64,000 nt of DNA from Pomphorhynchus laevis. Its lineage: Eukaryota; Acanthocephala; Palaeacanthocephala; Echinorhynchida; Pomphorhynchidae. Both the position numbers and the translations under genes were made by a program. This document shows, one piece after another, positions 1 through 8,821 of this stretch (the stretch's first letter is position 1; each line of letters begins with the position of its first letter). A model generated the notes under the pieces. The model was not told the DNA's origin. It ran no database searches and worked only from the letters and a program-made list of their open reading frames with translations. The stretch spans positions 179,368 through 243,367 of the forward strand of contig WNNJ02000746.1 in NCBI GenBank assembly GCA_012934845.2, written 5' to 3'.

Positions 1-430
1 TTTCAAAGCTACAACCTCGGAGGAACACCGTGATTTATTTTTGCATGACACGTTTGTTGCCGGAATTTCTTCACAACTTACTCGTAAGCGGCTACTTGAG
101 GCACTTACGCTTACTAAAGAATACGCCTATAAACTTGCGCGAGTCATTGAATCTGCTCAATATCAAGCTTCGTCCTTCAATCAATTAAATACCGAAAATC
201 CGTCAATTAACAATATAGACGTGCCACAATCATCTGATGATCTCGTTTACGATAAACCAGTTTTGGATCTATGTGCTATATCTTGAAATAGTCCTAAATA
301 TTTCTGTGGAAACATGAAATATTCACGATCTATCTGCCCTGCTCGCAACGTGCACTATAGAATATGCCACAAACAAGGCCATTTTGCAAAAGTTTGCAGG
401 TCAAAGCATCCAGTATCATGAGCTGTGATT
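1..430 (+). pseudogene. gag remnant of the plus-strand gypsy element
   Basis: The translated segment resembles the C-terminal half of a retrotransposon gag: a helical stretch with FVAGISSQLTRKRLLEA followed, near 300-420, by a region rich in Cys and His of zinc-knuckle type (CHKQGHFAKVC). The knuckle would bind the element's RNA during particle assembly. This is known for the family; here only the pattern is seen. Fossil, not expected to be functional. Confidence 0.65.
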
Positions 431-479
431 TCATCTGCTACCTTTACTGCAACCATGAATATTTTGACAAAACCGGAAG

Positions 480-1410
480 AGCATCAAACTACTATCAATA
501 GCCAACGGTCAGCATGGCTTTATCCAGCTATAAATGCTCATTGAGAGGCATGGTCTGCTGTACAGTTCGATTTATGGAGAAAGAATATCTTAATACACAG
601 TTATTTGTCCTTCCAAACTTAGTGACCGATGTAATACTTGTTATGCCTTTTATGAATCGCCTTTCAGCGGTAATGATGAACCTAGGAGGAAAAGAACTAA
701 TTCAATATGTGCTATTATGACGATTGAACTGCCTTCGCTATTCCCTTTTTTGACGAACGATGTTCATCCTATTTCGATCCCATCCCGTAGAAGAAACTCA
801 GAAGACCAAGCTTTTATTGCAGCTGAAGCGACTCTCACCGTACAGTGTTTTCAGTCGTATCGACTTAAAACGAGCATATTATCAAATTCCTATACGTATT
901 GAAGACTGAGAGTATACAGCTTTTGAGGCAGCCGGAGAACTTTTCCAATTCAAGTGTATGCCTTTTGGCCTCACAAACGCAGTCGCAGCCTTCCAACGAG
1001 TGATGTCCCAGATTATTAAGAATGAAGAACTCTCATTAACGTTCTGTTATTTGGATGATGTGGTTATTGCTGGGAAAACAAGAGAAGATCATGATAAAAA
1101 TCTGAATCAATTCAAAGAAGTTGCACAGCGCTATAATCTTGAATTAAACGATGAAAAATGTGTATTTAATTCCACTGATATTTGCATTTTGGAGTATCAA
1201 ATCAAAGATTGATTGATCTCTCCTGATCGAAGCCGCGTACAACCGATTATGAGTTTACCTGAGCCTACCAACGCCAGAGAGTTGAAACGTATCATCGGCC
1301 TGTTTACTCACTATTCTAGATGGATAAAAGGGTTTTTAAAAGTAGTCTACCCATTGGCGAATACAGAATTTCTGTTATTATCCGATGCTAGAGATTCCTT
1401 TCAAGAACTG
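480..1410 (+). pseudogene. Protease and reverse transcriptase remnant (gypsy)
   Basis: The first part (about 510-720) resembles the C-terminal half of a retropepsin. The RT part is recognised by MPFGLTNAVAAFQRVM near 958 and the catalytic box YLDDVVIAGKT near 1048, where the two Asp would bind metal ions during reverse transcription. The thumb and connection region follows with LKRIIGLFTHYSRWI. Order and motifs fit Ty3/gypsy Pol. Fossil. Confidence 0.8.
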
Positions 1411-1830
1411 AAAGAGCAATTGTCATCTGCTACTCTTTCGGCAATCGGTTTATCTAAACATTTAGTCTTAGAAACTGATGCTTCCGATTATGCTATTGGT
1501 GCTACTCTTTCACAAAACGAAAAGCCTGTTGCTTTTTTTCAAGAACACTACATAATAATGCCAAACGCTACCCAGCGATTAAAAAAGAAGCCTTAGCTAT
1601 AATCGAGACCGTGCGATATTGGAGACATTATCTTACAGGGCGAGTATTTACAATTGTTACTGATCAAAGAGCAGTTTCTTATATATTCACTCAATCATGT
1701 CGCAGTAAGATCAAAAATGGCAAAATGGAGCGATGGCGTATGGAACTATCACAATACTGTTTTGATATATCTTATCGTCGAGGACAAGAAAACGTAGCTG
1801 CTGATGCTCTTTCACGAGTTGCTATTAATA
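1411..1830 (+). pseudogene. RNase H remnant (gypsy)
   Basis: Typical Ty3/gypsy RNase H signatures are visible: LETDASDYAIGATLSQ near 1468, VTDQRAVSYIF near 1657 and the closing motif GQENVAADALSRV near 1780-1820. The family uses this domain to degrade the RNA strand of the RNA-DNA hybrid. It lies directly between the RT and integrase parts. Fossil. Confidence 0.82.
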
Positions 1831-2600
1831 GTATTACTGATGATTTATCCAAATTACAGGATTTACATAAACAGATGTGCCATCTCGGTATAACACGTCT
1901 ATGGCATTATATAAAACTCAAAAACTTGCCCTACTCAATAGATGGCGTACGTCAAATATCGCGTAACTGCAATAGCTATGCGGTTCTAAAGCCGAATGTT
2001 TATCAACCTCCTAGTTCTACCTTAGTCAAATCTACTCGTCCCTTTGAACGACTATCTATTGATTTCAAGGGACCTTTACCAAGTAATAATCGTCAAAAAT
2101 TTTTACTTGTAATTACCGATGAGTATAGTCCATTCCCCTGTACATTTCCATGCGTAGATACGTCGTCCAAAACAGTCATCAATTGCTTAACTCAAATCTT
2201 CACAATTTTTGGCTTGCCCGATAACATTAACACGGATGCAGGAACTTGTTTTACCTCCACTGATTTCCGTCGTTTCCTTTTACAAAAAGGAGTATCACTA
2301 TCTCACTCTACACTATATCATCCCTCTTCCAATGGACAAGTCGAAAAGTACAATGGGATGATTTGGAAAGCAATTTCTCCTCGGTTGCATGATTTATCGT
2401 TGCCTGTTGAGAAGTGGCCAACGATTCTACCTAACGCATTGCATTCAATTCGATCATTACTATGCACCACTACTAATAAAACTCCCCATTCAAGATTTTT
2501 CAAATTCAGCAGACGAACCGAAAACGGAGTTTCCTTGCCAGAGTGGTTAATAGGCTCTAATGACGTATATGTTAAGCGTTTTGATCGTCATACATAGTAC
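1831..2600 (+). pseudogene. Integrase remnant (gypsy)
   Basis: An N-terminal zinc-binding-type region (LHKQMCHLGITRLW) is followed by the core catalytic domain: RPFERLSIDFKGPLP with the first Asp, LPDNINTDAGTCF with the second Asp, and HPSSNGQVEKYNGMIW with the Glu. These match the DD35E pattern of retroviral-type integrases that insert the cDNA. A C-terminal region follows. Fossil. Confidence 0.85.
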
Positions 2601-3062
2601 GAAGTACCTGTTGAACTCGCGAAATTGATTCACACTAATTCCAATTATGCAATTATTAAACGAGAAAATGGTTGTCAGGACACTATATCAACACAATACT
2701 TATCTAGATGTCCCAGTACTATCAAATCATCCGATTTTCAGAACGCTCAACCAGAAATACATCAGGCTTCTCAAGAGATACATGAACGTACATTCTCTAA
2801 TGATGGTAATCATAATTCGGATGATAGTCCGATTCCAACAGACGTAAATCCAAATGCCTTTCATAAGTCCGATGAAGAAGAATTTACGCCAGTTTATAAA
2901 ATTAACGAAATACCTAGCATGCAATTCAGAAGATCGTCAAGAAAAACTAAACAACCTTCATATCTCAAAGACTATATTGCTGCGGTAAATGTTATGAAAC
3001 TATAAACTATTGATTTAACTTCTATTTGTAGATGATTTTGAATAAAGCCTTTTAAATCTCTA
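2601..3062 (+). pseudogene. C-terminal tail of gypsy polyprotein and 3' end
   Basis: A charged, Ser-rich tail ends in MQFRRSSRKTKQPSYLKDYI, a motif commonly found at the end of gypsy Pol proteins with a long post-integrase region. After about 3005 the sequence is non-coding and AT-rich with an AATAAA at about 3041, followed by the junction with the minus-strand element. A possible start of a 3' LTR near 3028 (TGTAGATG) is not demonstrable because the sequence changes identity about 35 bp later. Confidence 0.6.
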
Positions 3063-3069
3063 TTAGTTC

Positions 3070-3234
3070 GATTCTAATAATCGGTTCATTGACCAACTGA
3101 TATTTCCATAATCGCGGATGAACATGGATTTGGAGATATGCTCTCTTAAGATCGATTACCTGCGCGTTTTCGCCAAACCTTCGCTATTCCCGAATGGTTT
3201 CATCGCATACTGAAACGTCTTCCGCTGTATGGGA

Positions 3235-3307
<73 letters not shown>

Positions 3308-3420
3308 TTAAGCTCTCTATAGTCCATGACTGGTCGAACTTTTCCTTTACTTTGTTGTTTAATCACCATTAAACTCAATATTCCTGTTTCTACCGGTTCG
3401 ACCCACTTTACCAGAATTTT
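3070..3420 (-). pseudogene. Reverse transcriptase start (minus-strand gypsy)
   Basis: The minus-strand translation shows LMVIKQQSKGKVRPVMDYRE, the classical N-terminal RT motif of Ty3/gypsy elements, and further downstream VIDLKRAYLQIHVHP, which holds the first catalytic Asp block. The sequence ends shortly after at the junction near 3070. The (AT)n tract at 3234-3304 lies inside this part. Fossil. Confidence 0.75.
3234..3304. repeat. (AT)n microsatellite, about 35 repeats
   Basis: An uninterrupted AT dinucleotide run, flanked by RT-coding sequence of the minus-strand fossil. The tract length may be unstable or mis-assembled, as is usual for such repeats. Confidence 0.97.
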
Positions 3421-3546
3421 TTGTTCTATCCATTTTACAATTTCTTCACGAAATTTCTTCGCAGCTTGAGGGTCTTCCGTTGAGTTGTATTGCGATTTTG
3501 TGTTGAGAAGATTAGGAGGAGAATATATCTATTTCCATTCAGCTAT

Positions 3547-3990
3547 TCACTTTTGACCGTCAAATTTAACCTCGAAATCTTCGTCGGTTAAAGAAATTAT
3601 ATTTCCGTTGTTCGGAACTATTTCTTTGATCCCATTTGTACATTCCACACAATTATATGATGATACGCTATGTATGGCATTCTTATTTTCTAAGTGTCTC
3701 TCCAACTTTACGAATCGTAGGCCACTAGAATCAATGACAACTCCTTCCAGTTGGACAATTGCATCCATTCCCGGAATAATATTAACATTTAGTAGAGGAC
3801 GAGCTACCACGATTGCATTCGTTTGTAAAGTCAAGTCGTTGACTGTAAGAGTGATATTGCACTTGCCTAAGCATTTAGATGTAGATCCTGTATAATCCTG
3901 TATGAGCCAATTAGCTGGTGAGGCAGACGACACCGATGACGGCACAATGGTATCACTGCAACCAGTATCGACTAGTGCTCATGGAGGCTT
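3547..3990 (-). pseudogene. Protease remnant (minus-strand gypsy)
   Basis: The minus strand encodes LVDTGCSDTIVPSSVSS near 3975-3925, a retropepsin active-site motif (DTG), followed by ITLTVNDLTLQTNAIVVARPL and IIPGMDAIVQLEGV, which match the flap and the C-terminal GMD motif of retroelement proteases. In the family it cuts the Gag-Pol precursor. It sits between gag and RT as expected. Fossil. Confidence 0.78.
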
Positions 3991-4099
3991 GCCGTTTATA
4001 TGTATGTTAATTACTGGAAGGCCACCAGACTTGGCTACTGAGGTGAAGGCAGCTCTGGCGCGACTACTTCACCTTGTTCGTTTCCCTAATAATTTCTTG

Positions 4100-4786
4100 T
4101 TTGCCAACAATTTCTAATCAAATGTCATTTCCGTCTGCATTTCCAACAAACAATTTCTGATCGACGATTGTTACTTTGTACATTTATCTTAATAGGTGTA
4201 TCTTGCTTTTGTTGAAGTCGCGAGACACGTCTTAAATTCCTAGCATCAGATGGCTCTGATCGTTCCCTATAAGCCGCGTTAACTATCGTTGTAGATGGAG
4301 AGAACGAAGTGGCAATTATTACACGAGCTCGACAACAAATTTCTTCCACTGAGAGATCTTCGACAGTTGGTATTGCTCGGATCTCTTTCGAAATCTCGTC
4401 CGGCAGATAGGTTATTAGCAATCGTTTTATAAACGTTTCATCTTTGATATCGGCGGCTCCAGAAAGTCACGTAATTCGGACATATAAACCTCAATCGGTT
4501 CGTTATCCATTTTTTTTGCACGCAGTACTTCGAATTCGGAGAAAGGATTGATACCAAAAGCGCTTCTTAACCTTTGTTTAATTTTCGTCGGTTTGATTTT
4601 ATCTTCAACTCCCATTTCCATATACAACGAGAGTGCACCGCCTTCTAATAGCATGGGAAATAACGTCGCTTCCTCTTCCTGCAGCTTCTGAAGCTCGATC
4701 ACTATCTCTAATTTAGGTATCTACGACTCAATGTCTGTAGTTATATTGTAGGGATGGACTACATCGGTAAATTTGATCTTGCTCAT
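4100..4786 (-). pseudogene. gag remnant (minus-strand gypsy)
   Basis: A plausible start is the ATG at 4786 on the minus strand (MSKIKFTDVV). The central part reads LLEGGALSLYMEMG and later INPFSEFEVLRAKKMDNEP and VYMSELRDFLE, typical of the capsid-like gag of gypsy-type elements. The C-terminal part near 4120-4150 ends in a Cys-His cluster beginning CWKCRRK, a zinc-knuckle pattern. Fossil. Confidence 0.75.
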
Positions 4787-5007
4787 ACCCGGTTAGCTTG
4801 TTAACAAATAATTGCAAACGAAAAACAGTACTTATTGGTTCTTTTTTCCGCAAACAAAAAATCACTTTGCCTTTTACAGAAATTTTTCTCTTATATACAA
4901 TTATATGCTGGAATACTATTAGTCGATTTTGTGCGCATAATGAGCATCGCAAACTGAAACATGCACACTTGTTGGTATGTGACTGACGCCGCATAGTGAG
5001 GACCATT

Positions 5008-5216
5008 TGTTAACTCTGCAGAAAGCACGTTAATTATCATTGTAAGCAATCATCAACGTTACAATTATAATTTTTATTTATTTATTTAATAAGAATTATT
5101 TTTTGAAAATAAAATACAAGAAAATAGTTAAATCATATAATCGTTACCTGATTTTGACTGTCGACGAATGTAACTTTCTTAACAGCAGTCCGGCTCGTCG
5201 ATCGCGCGCCTCTACA
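5008..5216 (-). repeat. Probable LTR of the minus-strand element
   Basis: Read on the minus strand, the segment begins TGTAGA at 5216 and ends TTAACA at 5008, giving the usual TG...CA ends, with an AATAAATAAATAAA polyadenylation-type run inside. It lies upstream of the gag start with an untranslated leader of about 220 bp (5007-4787) between them. The partner LTR is not in the window, so identity and age cannot be confirmed by comparison. The boundaries are my inference from end dinucleotides and position. Confidence 0.45.
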
Positions 5217-5360
5217 ATTCGAAGCATCTTTACATAATACAAATGAAATTTTTCTTTTTAGCCTCACTATGCATTCGGCGTAAGGAGTTTGCGTCTTCAC
5301 AAACAATGCACGCCTCGCCGCCAGTCAGCAGCGCCCTGGTTCGATAGCGATTGCTGAAGA
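5217..5360. other. Unassigned segment with one arm of a foldback
   Basis: No gene or repeat family is recognised. The segment carries the left arm (from 5270) of an imperfect inverted repeat whose right arm reaches into the LINE fragment (to 5395). Confidence 0.5.
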
Positions 5361-5395
5361 GCAAAGCGCTCCTTACGACATCTTCACCGAATGCA
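5270..5395. repeat. Imperfect foldback (inverted repeat)
   Basis: Complementary blocks in order: 5270-5278 with 5387-5395 (9 of 9), 5279-5287 with 5369-5377 (9 of 9, with a 9-nt bulge on the right), 5288-5292 with 5361-5365, and 5294-5298 with 5356-5360. A further weak pairing lies inside. That is 28 paired bases in nested order. The right arm appears to be LINE coding sequence. It may be a scar of a 5' inversion at LINE insertion, or an unrelated foldback. Confidence 0.6.
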
Positions 5396-6055
5396 CTCAA
5401 GATTCCGTCGTCGTAATATCACCAAGCTATTAAACTCATCTTACTCAGAATACCTCGAATTTCGACGCAAATACCGATATCTTTTGAACTCAAAATGCTC
5501 ATCATACTGGCAAAGAAAACATCTTTGCGTGACAATCATCAACACTCGTGAAAATCCATTAATAACCTTTTGCGTAGAAACAAATCCGTCACGTCTATCT
5601 CTATCTCTTCCAACGAATTCGCATCTCATTTGCAACGCAAAATAGATCGAACTTTGACCTCAATTCACGTACCATTATCTTCTAGTTTCTCCTACCTAAC
5701 CCCATATCATACTGAACTGTTTCACTTTTCACTTTAATCTATCGAAAGCGTATCTGATGCCCTAGCACGATTACCCAATTCAACCTCTTCTCTCGATCCT
5801 GTTCCAACATACATTCTAAAGTTACTAAGTGACACCATCAGCCCTTTTCTCACAAGTGTCTTCAACATGCCTATCCATTTATCACACTACCCTTCGTCGT
5901 TCAAACATGCCATAGTTCGCCCATTATTAAAGAAGCATCATCTTGATCCCAGTTCCGCCTCCTCCTATAGACCAATATCAAACCTTCCGACCATCTCAAA
6001 ACTTTTCGAGCGTCTCATCCTCAAACAGGTAAGCAACTACATATCAACTAAACTA
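5361..6055 (+). mobile_element. LINE fragment, CR1/L2-type, start of RT domain
   Basis: The plus-strand translation resembles the region before and at the start of the RT domain of CR1/L2-like non-LTR retrotransposons. At 5391-5570 there is FRRKYRYLLNSKCSSYW, and in a second frame from about 5580 come SLDPVPTYILKLL, then FKHAIVRPLLKKHHLDP and SYRPISNLPTISKLFERLI near 5960-6030. The frame changes near 5575 and there is an in-frame TAA at 5735-5737, so this is a dead copy. It is cut off near 6055, before the catalytic RT motifs, where the Penelope-like element begins. The endonuclease domain is absent. The clade call rests on the LLKKxxLDPxxxxSYRPISNLP signature. Confidence 0.82.
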
Positions 6056-6104
6056 GGTGGCGACACCGAAAAAGCAACGTTAAAAATTATGACTTAAAAA
6101 TTAC

Positions 6105-6719
6105 ATGTACTCAACCATATTGGAAAAATACGTAAGTACTAATGATTTCAATTTTAGATCTTTTAAATGTAACAGAAAAAATTGTATAGTTTGTGATGTT
6201 ATAAATAATAACAATTGTATCGTAAGTAATACGACAAACAAATGTTTTTCATTAAATATTAATAATAATTGTAACTGCAATACCGCAGGTGTAGTGTATC
6301 TTATACAATGTACATGTGGATTGCAATATATAGGAAAAACATATCAAATGTTAAAAACTAGGTTTAGGCAACACATATATAATATACAGCATAATAGTCA
6401 AACTATATTTCATAAACATATGAGATTAATAGGACATGATATTAAAAACTGTAAATTATTTATTTTAGAACATATTATCGAAGAAAACATTTCAATATTA
6501 AATCAAAAGCTATTAGAAAAAGAAGATTTTTATATTAAAACGCTTAATTCCATGTACCCATTAGGATTGAATGACGTGATACAAGGAATTGGCAGAAGTA
6601 GTATAATACATAATAAACAACTCTATTATAATAATCCGGTTAAACGCAAACCAAGAAGTCATGTGATAAAAGGACTAGGAAAAATAGAGTTAAAAATATT
6701 AAAAAAGATATGTATATAA
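6105..6719 (+). CDS. GIY-YIG endonuclease ORF of Naiad-like element
   Basis: 204 residues. The N-terminal part has a Cys cluster (C22, C27, C30). The GIY-YIG core is GVVYLIQ at residues 62-68 and YIGKT at 75-79, with C69 and C71 between them and His at 90, 103 and 105: the CCHH pattern described for Penelope-like endonucleases. Arg in KTRFRQH (84-90) and the segment EKEDFYIKTLNSMYPLGLN supply the usual catalytic Arg and Glu. In the family this domain nicks target DNA to prime reverse transcription. The first ATG is used as start, but translation may begin upstream in the intact element: a TGA lies in frame at 6090. The ORF overlaps the next by 10 nt in the -1 frame at an A AAA AAG heptamer (6701-6707). 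It may still be intact as a domain. Confidence 0.85.
   Translation: MYSTILEKYVSTNDFNFRSFKCNRKNCIVCDVINNNNCIVSNTTNKCFSLNINNNCNCNTAGVVYLIQCTCGLQYIGKTYQMLKTRFRQHIYNIQHNSQTIFHKHMRLIGHDIKNCKLFILEHIIEENISILNQKLLEKEDFYIKTLNSMYPLGLNDVIQGIGRSSIIHNKQLYYNNPVKRKPRSHVIKGLGKIELKILKKICI
6701..6707 (+). promoter_or_regulatory. Possible -1 frameshift heptamer
   Basis: In the endonuclease frame the codons read TTA AAA AAG, so the heptamer A AAA AAG sits in the phase of a canonical X XXY YYZ slippery site, 9 nt before the stop codon at 6717. A -1 slip would enter the linker/RT frame. Only a weak 6-bp AU hairpin is visible further downstream, and a simple one-base indel in the A run would look the same. Confidence 0.3.
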
Positions 6720-7153
6720 ATGAACAATTAGAAATATTAAAACAACTTTTAAGTGATAATAAGCTAAAAGATCTTTATGTAAATATAAGAAGTTTTTCTA
6801 AAGATATCATATGTTCAATAAATCAAAAATTAATTAACGACTATGATAGGCTAAGTTGTATAATAGACAGTTATTGTAATACAAAATACTATAATCGTAC
6901 AATAAATGTTAATAATAACAATAGAAAATATACATTAACCATAAACTTCATTAATAAATGTATAGATAACATAAATATAGCCGGACTTTTAAATAATTCT
7001 AAAAGTAAAGAAATAATAGGGTCAGATTTAAGTAAATATATTCCTAAAATAAGGTATAAACTCCTACCACCATTAGGACGAAAAATTTGTAATTATAATA
7101 AAGAATTAAAATCAATATGTAACGATAATATTAGAAACATAATGGAAACATAA
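6710..7153 (+). CDS. Linker ORF of Naiad-like element (upstream of CxC)
   Basis: 147 residues, rich in Asn, Ile, Lys and Tyr. It continues the endonuclease ORF in the -1 frame and precedes the RT in the same frame. The segment YIPKIRYKLLPPLGRKICNYN near residues 111-131 resembles the conserved region before the RT core of Penelope-like elements. The ORF ends at a TAA at 7151-7153. The frame then stays open through CNCK (7154-7165), which matches the CxC linker motif known from Naiad/Chlamys elements, and on into the RT ORF. The ATG at 6710 is only the first in the frame and may not be a real start. Confidence 0.6.
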   Translation: MYINEQLEILKQLLSDNKLKDLYVNIRSFSKDIICSINQKLINDYDRLSCIIDSYCNTKYYNRTINVNNNNRKYTLTINFINKCIDNINIAGLLNNSKSKEIIGSDLSKYIPKIRYKLLPPLGRKICNYNKELKSICNDNIRNIMET

Positions 7154-7420
7154 TGCAATTGTAAAAGTCTTAGTTTTGATAAAATAAATGAACATATATG
7201 TACCCATAATCTAGAATTAATTGAAAATTGTGAATTAAGAAAGCTGCTATCAAAAGGATATAAATATAGATTAAATAATAACAACGACAAAAATAAAATT
7301 TACAATTCGTTATATAATAACTTAAATGATTACTTTAGTAAGCTGATTAATAGTGAAAGTTCGAATATATCTAAGATAAAAATTTGGAAAGATTATATAT
7401 TTGATAAAATTAAAAATAAA
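7154..7420 (+). pseudogene. CxC linker segment joined in frame to RT
   Basis: This stretch has no stop codon in the RT frame and reads CNCKSLSFDKINEHICTHNL and onward, with Cys and His spaced like a small zinc-binding module. It has no ATG until 7421, so an ORF caller begins there, but the coding region of the family would include it. It is separated from the upstream linker only by the TAA at 7151. Confidence 0.6.
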
Positions 7421-8698
7421 ATGAAAATAACAAACAATTATAAAAGGAAAGATAAAATTAATAAAGATATGTATAAAGAACTTACTAAATTAAAGGATAA
7501 CTATATAATAACAACTATTGATAAAGCTAGTAATAACTTTGTCTTCATATGCAAAAAGCTTTATTATGATATACTAATGAAAGAGGTTAATTCTAATGAT
7601 TTAAATGTAAATCGAACATATGAACGTAGTGAGTTGAGTTTAGAAACAATTATTACAAGTCACTGTTCTATAATGGATAAAAAGGGTATAAAGGTTAAAT
7701 TAGATAATAAAACTATACCTATATTATATTCGAATCCAAAATTACATAAAAATCCAATCAAACCTAGGTTCATATGTAGTGCGTTTAAATGTACATTAAA
7801 ACCACTTTCTGTCTATATGAATAAAATACTTAAAATAATTAAAGCACACTTTAAAAAATATTGCAAGGTAATCGAAATTAATACTGGTATAAAACACTAT
7901 TTCAGTATTAATTCTACAAAAGAATTTTTAGAACAGACAAAAGGAATAAATTTTCAAAATATAAATACATACGATTTTAGTACGCTTTATACAAATCTAG
8001 ATTTAGTAGATATTAAAGAAGCGTTAGTAAAATTAATTAATCTTATATTCGGAAAAAGATATACATATATATGTTATAATAATTATAACGCCTATCTAAC
8101 AAAAATTAAACCATCAAATAAATATAAATATATGGATAAAATTGAATTAATAGAATCCTTAAATATTTTGATAAATCAAAATTATTTAAAAGTAGGGACA
8201 TCTATATTTAGACAAGTAAAAGGTGTTCCAATGGGTGGTAATAGTAGCCCAATTATAGCTGACTCGTTTTTAAGCTTTATAGAATATGAATTTGTTCATA
8301 ACTGTGTAAAAACTAAATCTAAACAATATAAATATATGAAATATATGTTTCGATACATTGATGATATATGTGTATTTAATTCTAATGATTTTTATTCAAT
8401 TAGTGAGCACATTTATCCAGAGAGTTTTATTATTAACAAAACCAATATTATTGATATAAAAGGTGTATATCTAGATATGAACATTAAATTAACATTAACT
8501 AAAACTACTATTAATTTATATCGTAAAGATGACATATTTAAATTTACAAGAAACATATTTTTGCATGAGCATTCATGCATACCATATAATATAAAATGTA
8601 ATACATTAAATAATGAAATTTTAAGAATTGCAACAATATGTAATGATATTGGCTTTCTTCAAAATCATTTAAATAATTTAATAGATACATATTTTTAA
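7421..8698 (+). CDS. Reverse transcriptase of Naiad-like Penelope element
   Basis: 425 residues from the first ATG; the true domain starts earlier in the same frame. Visible RT blocks: IITTIDKASNNFVFI (about 29-43), SNPKLHKNPIKPRFICSAF (about 104-122), motif A DFSTLYTNL with Asp185, a long stretch after motif A before motif B, motif B VKGVPMGGNSSPIIADSF (G268-G273 in the core), motif C FRYIDDI with Asp314 and Asp315, then GVYLDMNI and a thumb-like LYRKDDIFKF. YIDD, GxPMG and DFSTLYTNL are characteristic of Penelope-like and related RTs. It would copy element RNA at the endonuclease nick. All catalytic Asp residues are present and this ORF is uninterrupted. Codon use is extremely AT-rich. Confidence 0.9.
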   Translation: MKITNNYKRKDKINKDMYKELTKLKDNYIITTIDKASNNFVFICKKLYYDILMKEVNSNDLNVNRTYERSELSLETIITSHCSIMDKKGIKVKLDNKTIPILYSNPKLHKNPIKPRFICSAFKCTLKPLSVYMNKILKIIKAHFKKYCKVIEINTGIKHYFSINSTKEFLEQTKGINFQNINTYDFSTLYTNLDLVDIKEALVKLINLIFGKRYTYICYNNYNAYLTKIKPSNKYKYMDKIELIESLNILINQNYLKVGTSIFRQVKGVPMGGNSSPIIADSFLSFIEYEFVHNCVKTKSKQYKYMKYMFRYIDDICVFNSNDFYSISEHIYPESFIINKTNIIDIKGVYLDMNIKLTLTKTTINLYRKDDIFKFTRNIFLHEHSCIPYNIKCNTLNNEILRIATICNDIGFLQNHLNNLIDTYF

Positions 8699-8821
8699 CT
8701 AGGTTACTATAAAAATAACATCAAGCAGAAAATAGTAAAATATATAAATCAACACAATAATAAGAATAAATTTATACTGTTAAGTTGCAAATTTTTATGG
8801 ATGGATAATAAATAATATACT
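8699..8821 (+). other. 3' untranslated region of the Penelope-like element
   Basis: AT-rich non-coding sequence directly after the RT stop, with the same base composition as the ORF. No further motif is recognised. Confidence 0.5.

Larger units (their letters stand above)
1..3062 (+). mobile_element. Decayed Ty3/gypsy LTR retrotransposon, 5' part outside window
   Basis: Parts appear in the order expected for Ty3/gypsy: gag, protease, reverse transcriptase, RNase H, integrase and a basic tail domain, all on the plus strand. The integrase follows RNase H, which separates it from Ty1/copia. The element is broken in several places (roughly six to ten) and is a fossil. The left end lies outside the window, and the right end stops near 3062 where a second element in the opposite orientation begins. 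No complete LTR pair is visible, so age cannot be read from LTR divergence; the amount of decay suggests an old copy. Confidence 0.88.
3070..5216 (-). mobile_element. Decayed gypsy-type LTR retrotransposon, truncated in RT
   Basis: Read on the minus strand from 5216 downward: probable LTR, leader, gag with zinc knuckle, protease with a DTG active-site motif, and the beginning of RT. The element stops near 3070 inside RT at the junction with the plus-strand element, so RNase H, integrase and the second LTR are absent here. It is broken in several further places (about five or more) and holds a dinucleotide microsatellite. It differs clearly in sequence from the plus-strand element, so it is a different family. 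Fossil, probably old. Confidence 0.8.

Noticed and set aside
2318-2503. 61-codon minus-strand open frame
   Set aside because: Shadow of the integrase region on the opposite strand.
4728-5006. 92-codon minus-strand open frame
   Set aside because: It covers the leader of the minus-strand gypsy element and shows no domain; the gag start at 4786 lies in a different reading of the same region.
5330-5360. tRNA or SINE B-box-like GGTTCGATAGC
   Set aside because: No A box at the right distance and no cloverleaf; a single partial match is expected by chance.
7151-7153. Selenocysteine recoding as known in some Naiads
   Set aside because: The codon is TAA, not TGA, and no SECIS-like element was recognised.
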